NCBI GenBank assembly: GCA_029718625.1 | Contig: CM056383.1 | Coordinates: 23,227,930 to 23,291,929, forward strand | Length of the DNA: 64,000 nt | Source: Synaphobranchus kaupii | Lineage: Eukaryota; Chordata; Actinopteri; Anguilliformes; Synaphobranchidae | Reading direction: 5' to 3' | In this document: one piece after another, positions 60,495-64,000 of the stretch | Position numbering within the stretch: position 1 is the first letter of the stretch | Layout of the letters: each line of letters opens with the position of its first letter | Position numbers and translations under genes: made by a program | Notes under the pieces: model-generated | Told to the model about the DNA's origin: nothing | The model's input: only the letters and a program-made list of their open reading frames with translations | Database searches by the model: none

Positions 60495-61980
60495 CTCAAT
60501 AGAGCACAGACCTCCGCCAAGTCTGACAACATCCCACAAGTCTACCGAGGACATGAACAAAACTGTAAGCAGACATGGCCTCTTTGTACAACCAAGTAAT
60601 ATTATGTGAATTTGTTCTGAAGTGCATAAATTATGCCCTTTTTTGTGGAAGACCACGCCTACCAGCATTATCCCATTTGGCTAAAATGAATGAAAAGTTA
60701 AGTATTTGTCCCTTAGCCCAATGACCAATATTTCCAAAGTTTTGTGCAAATATGGTCACATCTTTGAGATATCCTGCTAAGAGACACAAACAAACAAACA
60801 AGCGTTTTTGTGAATAGGCCACACCCACACCCTCCTATTAGCCAATTGGTGTCAGAAGTTCATCAGTTCTTTCTTAACCCATGACAAACCCTCTGTGTCT
60901 GGCATTGCGTGAATCCATTAAGAAGTTATGTGTTTTTGTGAATAGGCCCCGCCCACAGCCACACCCCCTTTCAGCCAATAGAGTACTCAAGTGAGTACGT
61001 CAGTCGTGGGCGAAGTCTGGTTTCGGAAGTAAATTCTCTATGGAAGATAGAATGGGCTTCGGAGACTATCGACTATTTCTTGAAATCTGATTTATAGAAT
61101 GAGCCGGAACGTTCCTGGATTAGCCTGTGTGGTACAAGGATATATTCCATATATCGCATGTTCCAATTTTTATTTTTTTAAGTAATGCATTAATGAATGT
61201 AGTTCTACTTGTAGTCCACTTTAACGGACTACATATCCAGTACTGCAATGCACGGGTGGTTCTCGACCAATAATATATCATCATCTCGTCTGTCTGACTG
61301 TGGCAGATGGGAGTAGGCTACTGCCGCTGAATGTTAGCTTGCTAAGTAGAGAAGCCCGCCCGACAAGGTCAGAAACTGCGCTACGGTTAACCACATAAAG
61401 CAATTCTAGCTTTTAGTCCTTCAAGCTAGCTAGCTGACGTGAGAAAAAAGTGTTTAAAAACGGAGCTGGGTGCTACTGCTGGCTAACGTTATATGACAAC
61501 GTCTGGAGACAAAGCTGCACGTTCGGAGGGAATTATGGGACGTGGAGTTTTTAAACAGTGCCAGCGCTGGTATGTTCACAAAAATATACTAAAGCGTAAA
61601 ATATACTCGAAGCTGGTCCAGAAAAACGACATAGTTTGGAAACTGCCGTTATATTGAACAATCCAGGAAATTGACGGCAAGACATAATCAGTAGAAATGG
61701 TTTAAAAGTAAGCTTTAGTTAATGTCTACGCTCTAAATGAATGGGGAATTTACTTTTCATGCCTATTGGGCAAAAGAGGTCATTCTGGTGGCTTGTGGTC
61801 TTCCACAAAAAAGTGCATAATTTGTGCACTTCAGAACAAATTCACATAATATTACGAATTTAAGAAAAAGGTTGTACAAGGAACAATTACTAGGCCATGT
61901 CTGCTTACAGTCTTGTTAATGTCCTTGGTAGCCTTGTGGCATGTTGTCAGATTTGGCGGAGGTCTGTGCTCTACTTATCA
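60495..61980. mobile_element. Large inverted-repeat structure, about 1.5 kb
   Basis: Arms at about 60495-60720 and 61735-61980 are inverted copies. The strongest part (60500-60657 with 61795-61972) shares GTGGTCTTCCACAAAAAA, CTTCAGAACAAATTCACATA, GGCCATGTCTGCTTACAG and GGCGGAGGTCTGTGCTCT. The right arm has an extra roughly 20 bp. The spacer holds two direct copies of GTTTTTGTGAATAGGCC (60803 and 60930) and a CpG-enriched stretch. No transposase is seen. It is either one transposon with long inverted ends or two copies of a dispersed repeat in opposite orientation. Confidence 0.65.
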
Positions 61981-62364
61981 CATTTTCTTGTTGGTTATAT
62001 TTTCTATGCCATCTCTAAGCTGTCCTTTAGAATTAATTCTAGTCGGCTAATGCTTCTGGGTACTTTACTGTCAAAACGTCTGGGCCAAGCTATCAGTGCT
62101 GCTTGAGTCACAGTAATGTTTTCATGAATGCTGATGTTTAGTAGCAACACTTGCCAATATGCTTCTTATTCCTCCCCCTATAAGTGCCATGTCTGTACTG
62201 ATGTTTAGGCTGTGATGTTGAATTCACATTGGGGCTAATTGAATGGTCATGCATAGAACACAACTTGTGTTTGAGTGCTTACATTGCCTGTGATATCCAT
62301 ACTCCTTCTAACACTTAAACACTTTTTATCACAATTTACTGACAATAAAGCAATCTGTTATCTT
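61981..62364. other. Unannotated AT-rich DNA
   Basis: No supportable feature. Confidence 0.4.
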
Positions 62365-62808
62365 ATATACACTGCCTGGCCAAAAAAAAAGTCGCCGTTG
62401 CACCCGTCATGTATAGTGCCCACTGTACAAGCCTCTGGAGGCAGTGTTATGATCTGGGGTTGCTTCAATTGGTCAGGTCTAGGCTCAGCAACGTTTTGCA
62501 GCAATAAAATGAAGTCAACTGAGTACCTGAATGCACTGAATGAACTAGGATTTATTTTTGGAAATAAGGATTTTGTTTTATAAATACAGATTTCTCTTTA
62601 GAAACAAGGATTTATATTAAGAAACAAGAATTTATTTTTAGCAATGAGGATTTTGTTTTAGAAATGAGGATTTTGTTTTAGAAATGAGGATTTATATTTA
62701 GAAACAAGGATTTATTTTAGAAATGAGGATTTCTTTTTAGAAATAAGGATCTCATTTTAGAAACAGATTTCTTTTTAGAAATGTGGATTGCACCTGTGGG
62801 CCACTGTA
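62365..62808 (+). mobile_element. Tc1 deletion derivative
   Basis: Left end ACACTGCCTGGCC followed by A9 and GTCGCC is a Tc1-type terminal repeat after TA. It joins directly to a piece of the transposase catalytic core reading QASGGSVMIWGCFNWSGLG, where the Tc1 family has its VMVWGCF block. The N-terminal half of the gene is missing. After a 20-bp minisatellite, GGGCCACTGTA (62798-62808) looks like a decayed right end. The copy cannot move itself. Confidence 0.75.
62548..62788. repeat. 20-bp minisatellite inside the Tc1 derivative, about 12 copies
   Basis: Unit close to AGGATTTTGTTTTAGAAATG; most copies are exactly 20 bp with one or two changes. Confidence 0.95.
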
Positions 62809-62910
62809 CTTCAGCTCTCTTGCATTATTATTATTATTCCAGTTTTTCCACCCAAATGTTGTCACGTTTATGGCATATTTTTGGATGTCAATAGCCTCTG
62901 CGGTACTCTA

Positions 62911-63025
62911 CGGGCGGAAGTGGGACAAAACCTTTATGTTGCGGGCGGGAGCTGGGCAAACGAGTCCAGTTTTGTGCGGGAGTGGGACGGAATCTTGCGG
63001 GAATGGGCGGGAGCGGGATTAAATA
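62911..63025. repeat. Degenerate GCGGGCGGGAG repeat
   Basis: Four imperfect blocks of GCGGG(C/A)GGGAG(C/T)GGGA separated by ACAAAAC or GGAATCTT-type spacers. This resembles a dispersed fish repeat. It gives short ORFs with no meaning. Confidence 0.6.
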
Positions 63026-63319
63026 ATCAGTCCCACGCATACCTCATACTACCAGGAACGCTTGCTTCTGTGGAAATTTGGACCAATGAGTGGTTTCTGA
63101 CGTATCGGCGCATTAACGATGTTTCTGGCGCAAGAATTACCTACCGGATCTACGTTCCATATAAAATATGACAAAGCCATTTAAAGGGCCATTTAATAAC
63201 AATATTTTTTTAAATGTACGAGGACTGGTTATTTATATTGACAGAATGAACTTCGTTCACGTTCGTATACATGCTAGAAGTGTCATTTTGAGACCGTTCT
63301 AGCTGCCCTATAGAAGTGA
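63026..63319. other. Unannotated DNA upstream of a possible exon
   Basis: ATTTAAAGGGCCATTTAA at about 63179-63196 could be a transposon terminus, but no partner is visible in the window. Confidence 0.3.
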
Positions 63320-63849
63320 ATGGAGAGCGACAAATACCCTATTCTGGATTATCTGGGGAGCACAGGGCAACTAACGAACATATTTCACCGCCATTTGGAC
63401 TCATATCATGGCCAGGTAACCACACAACCCAAAGTTCTACCAAAGTTCAGTTGTGCTTTAAACATTTTTGCAAAGTTACAAAAATTTGTACATAATCAAA
63501 TCTGCTCACTGCAAATGGGAACAAAACAGAGGTTGAATTAATAATCTGATAAAAATCCATATTTATTATGCAATGACTGTGGTTTTCTTTCTGACCTACT
63601 TGTATGTGCAAAAGCACTATTTATCTATCAAAATATCGAAGTCCATACAATTGAACTATGTCATTATTGAAGATGGCTATTCTGACTGGTCATAACTTCT
63701 CTTGGCCCTACCCACAGAGAAAGAGATACACCCCCCACCCCACTACTTCCACAGACCTCGTTGTAAACGTGCAAGTCTTCTAGATACAATTGCAGGATTT
63801 CAGACTGGTATAGCTAACATTACAGTAAAAAAGTCATCTAAAAGTCCAG
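63320..63849 (+). CDS. Possible two-exon gene fragment, family unknown
   Basis: Exon 1 (63320-63415) starts MESDKYPILDYLGSTGQLTN, has 32 codons, and ends CAG followed by GTAACC, a good donor, in phase 0. A second open block (63720-63849) follows an AG in CCCACAGAG and keeps phase, reading KEIHPPPHYFHRPRCKRASL then LDTIAGFQTGIANITVKK. It ends at CCAG followed by GTAAAA. I recognise no family. The composition looks protein-like rather than repeat-derived. It could be the 5' end of a gene, or of a transposon gene, that continues past the window. Confidence 0.25.
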
Positions 63850-64000
63850 GTAAAACAACAGAATCTTTTCTGTTGTTACATCACACTGAGTTTGTGTAAC
63901 ATTAGTCTGAACCAGGCATTATCTCGCTACAGCTGGTATGCATGGTAACTTGTAGCCGAGTAGCTGGTTCTAGCTAACATGATCTATACAACATATAACG

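Noticed and set aside
1..64000. CRISPR arrays, operons, bacterial promoters, attachment sites
   Set aside because: Sequence character is vertebrate. Tandem repeats present are microsatellites or minisatellites without spacers.
1..64000. tRNA or rRNA genes
   Set aside because: I saw no cloverleaf with A and B boxes and no rRNA-like block on either strand.

Overview
The window looks like a non-coding stretch of a teleost (ray-finned fish) genome. The evidence is AT-rich single-copy DNA with no long open reading frame outside simple repeats, abundant (GT)n/(GA)n microsatellites, and relics of the DNA transposons typical of fish: Tc1/mariner, a PIF/Harbinger-like pair and a piggyBac-type element. 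I found no protein-coding gene I would accept as intact.

The one recognised functional locus is a minus-strand microRNA cluster: miR-222 (hairpin 14308-14389) followed about 0.96 kb downstream by miR-221 (hairpin 13276-13350). Order, strand and spacing match the vertebrate miR-221/222 cluster. Both 3p arms match the mature sequences I know. The 5p arms are also recognisable. A third, unexplained 23-bp stem (13089-13192) lies 83 bp downstream of the miR-221 hairpin and pairs better as minus-strand RNA than as plus-strand RNA. The primary transcript would enter from higher coordinates. Candidate start regions are 16.3-16.6 kb (minus-strand TATA-like box below a GC-rich patch) or one of the CpG-rich blocks farther away; neither is proven.

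Layout. 1-12 kb: mostly featureless, with a fold-back element (3291-3895), a dead Tc1 3' end (4455-4893), a CRE-bearing CpG patch (11.44-11.66 kb) and a perfect small hairpin (12359-12391). 13-14.4 kb: the microRNA cluster. 17.8-20 kb: a 22-bp minisatellite, then a 1-kb GT-rich array with higher-order repeats. 23.3-25.2 kb: a THAP-domain exon broken by one frameshift and one stop, with short transposons around it. 27.7-30.2 kb and 36.6-37.4 kb: CpG/GC-rich blocks, the first ending in a CCAAT plus TATA-like pair. 37.6-44 kb: a retroposon tail, a 162-bp Harbinger-type MITE with a TAA duplication, a 534-bp piggyBac-type element in a TTAA site, and a 760-bp terminal-inverted-repeat element. 55.7-58.6 kb: a dead Tc1 element split by a 1,910-bp Harbinger-like element with an exact CTG duplication. 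60.5-62 kb: a large inverted repeat. 62.4-63.9 kb: a Tc1 deletion derivative with an internal 20-bp minisatellite, then a possible two-exon gene fragment running toward the window edge.
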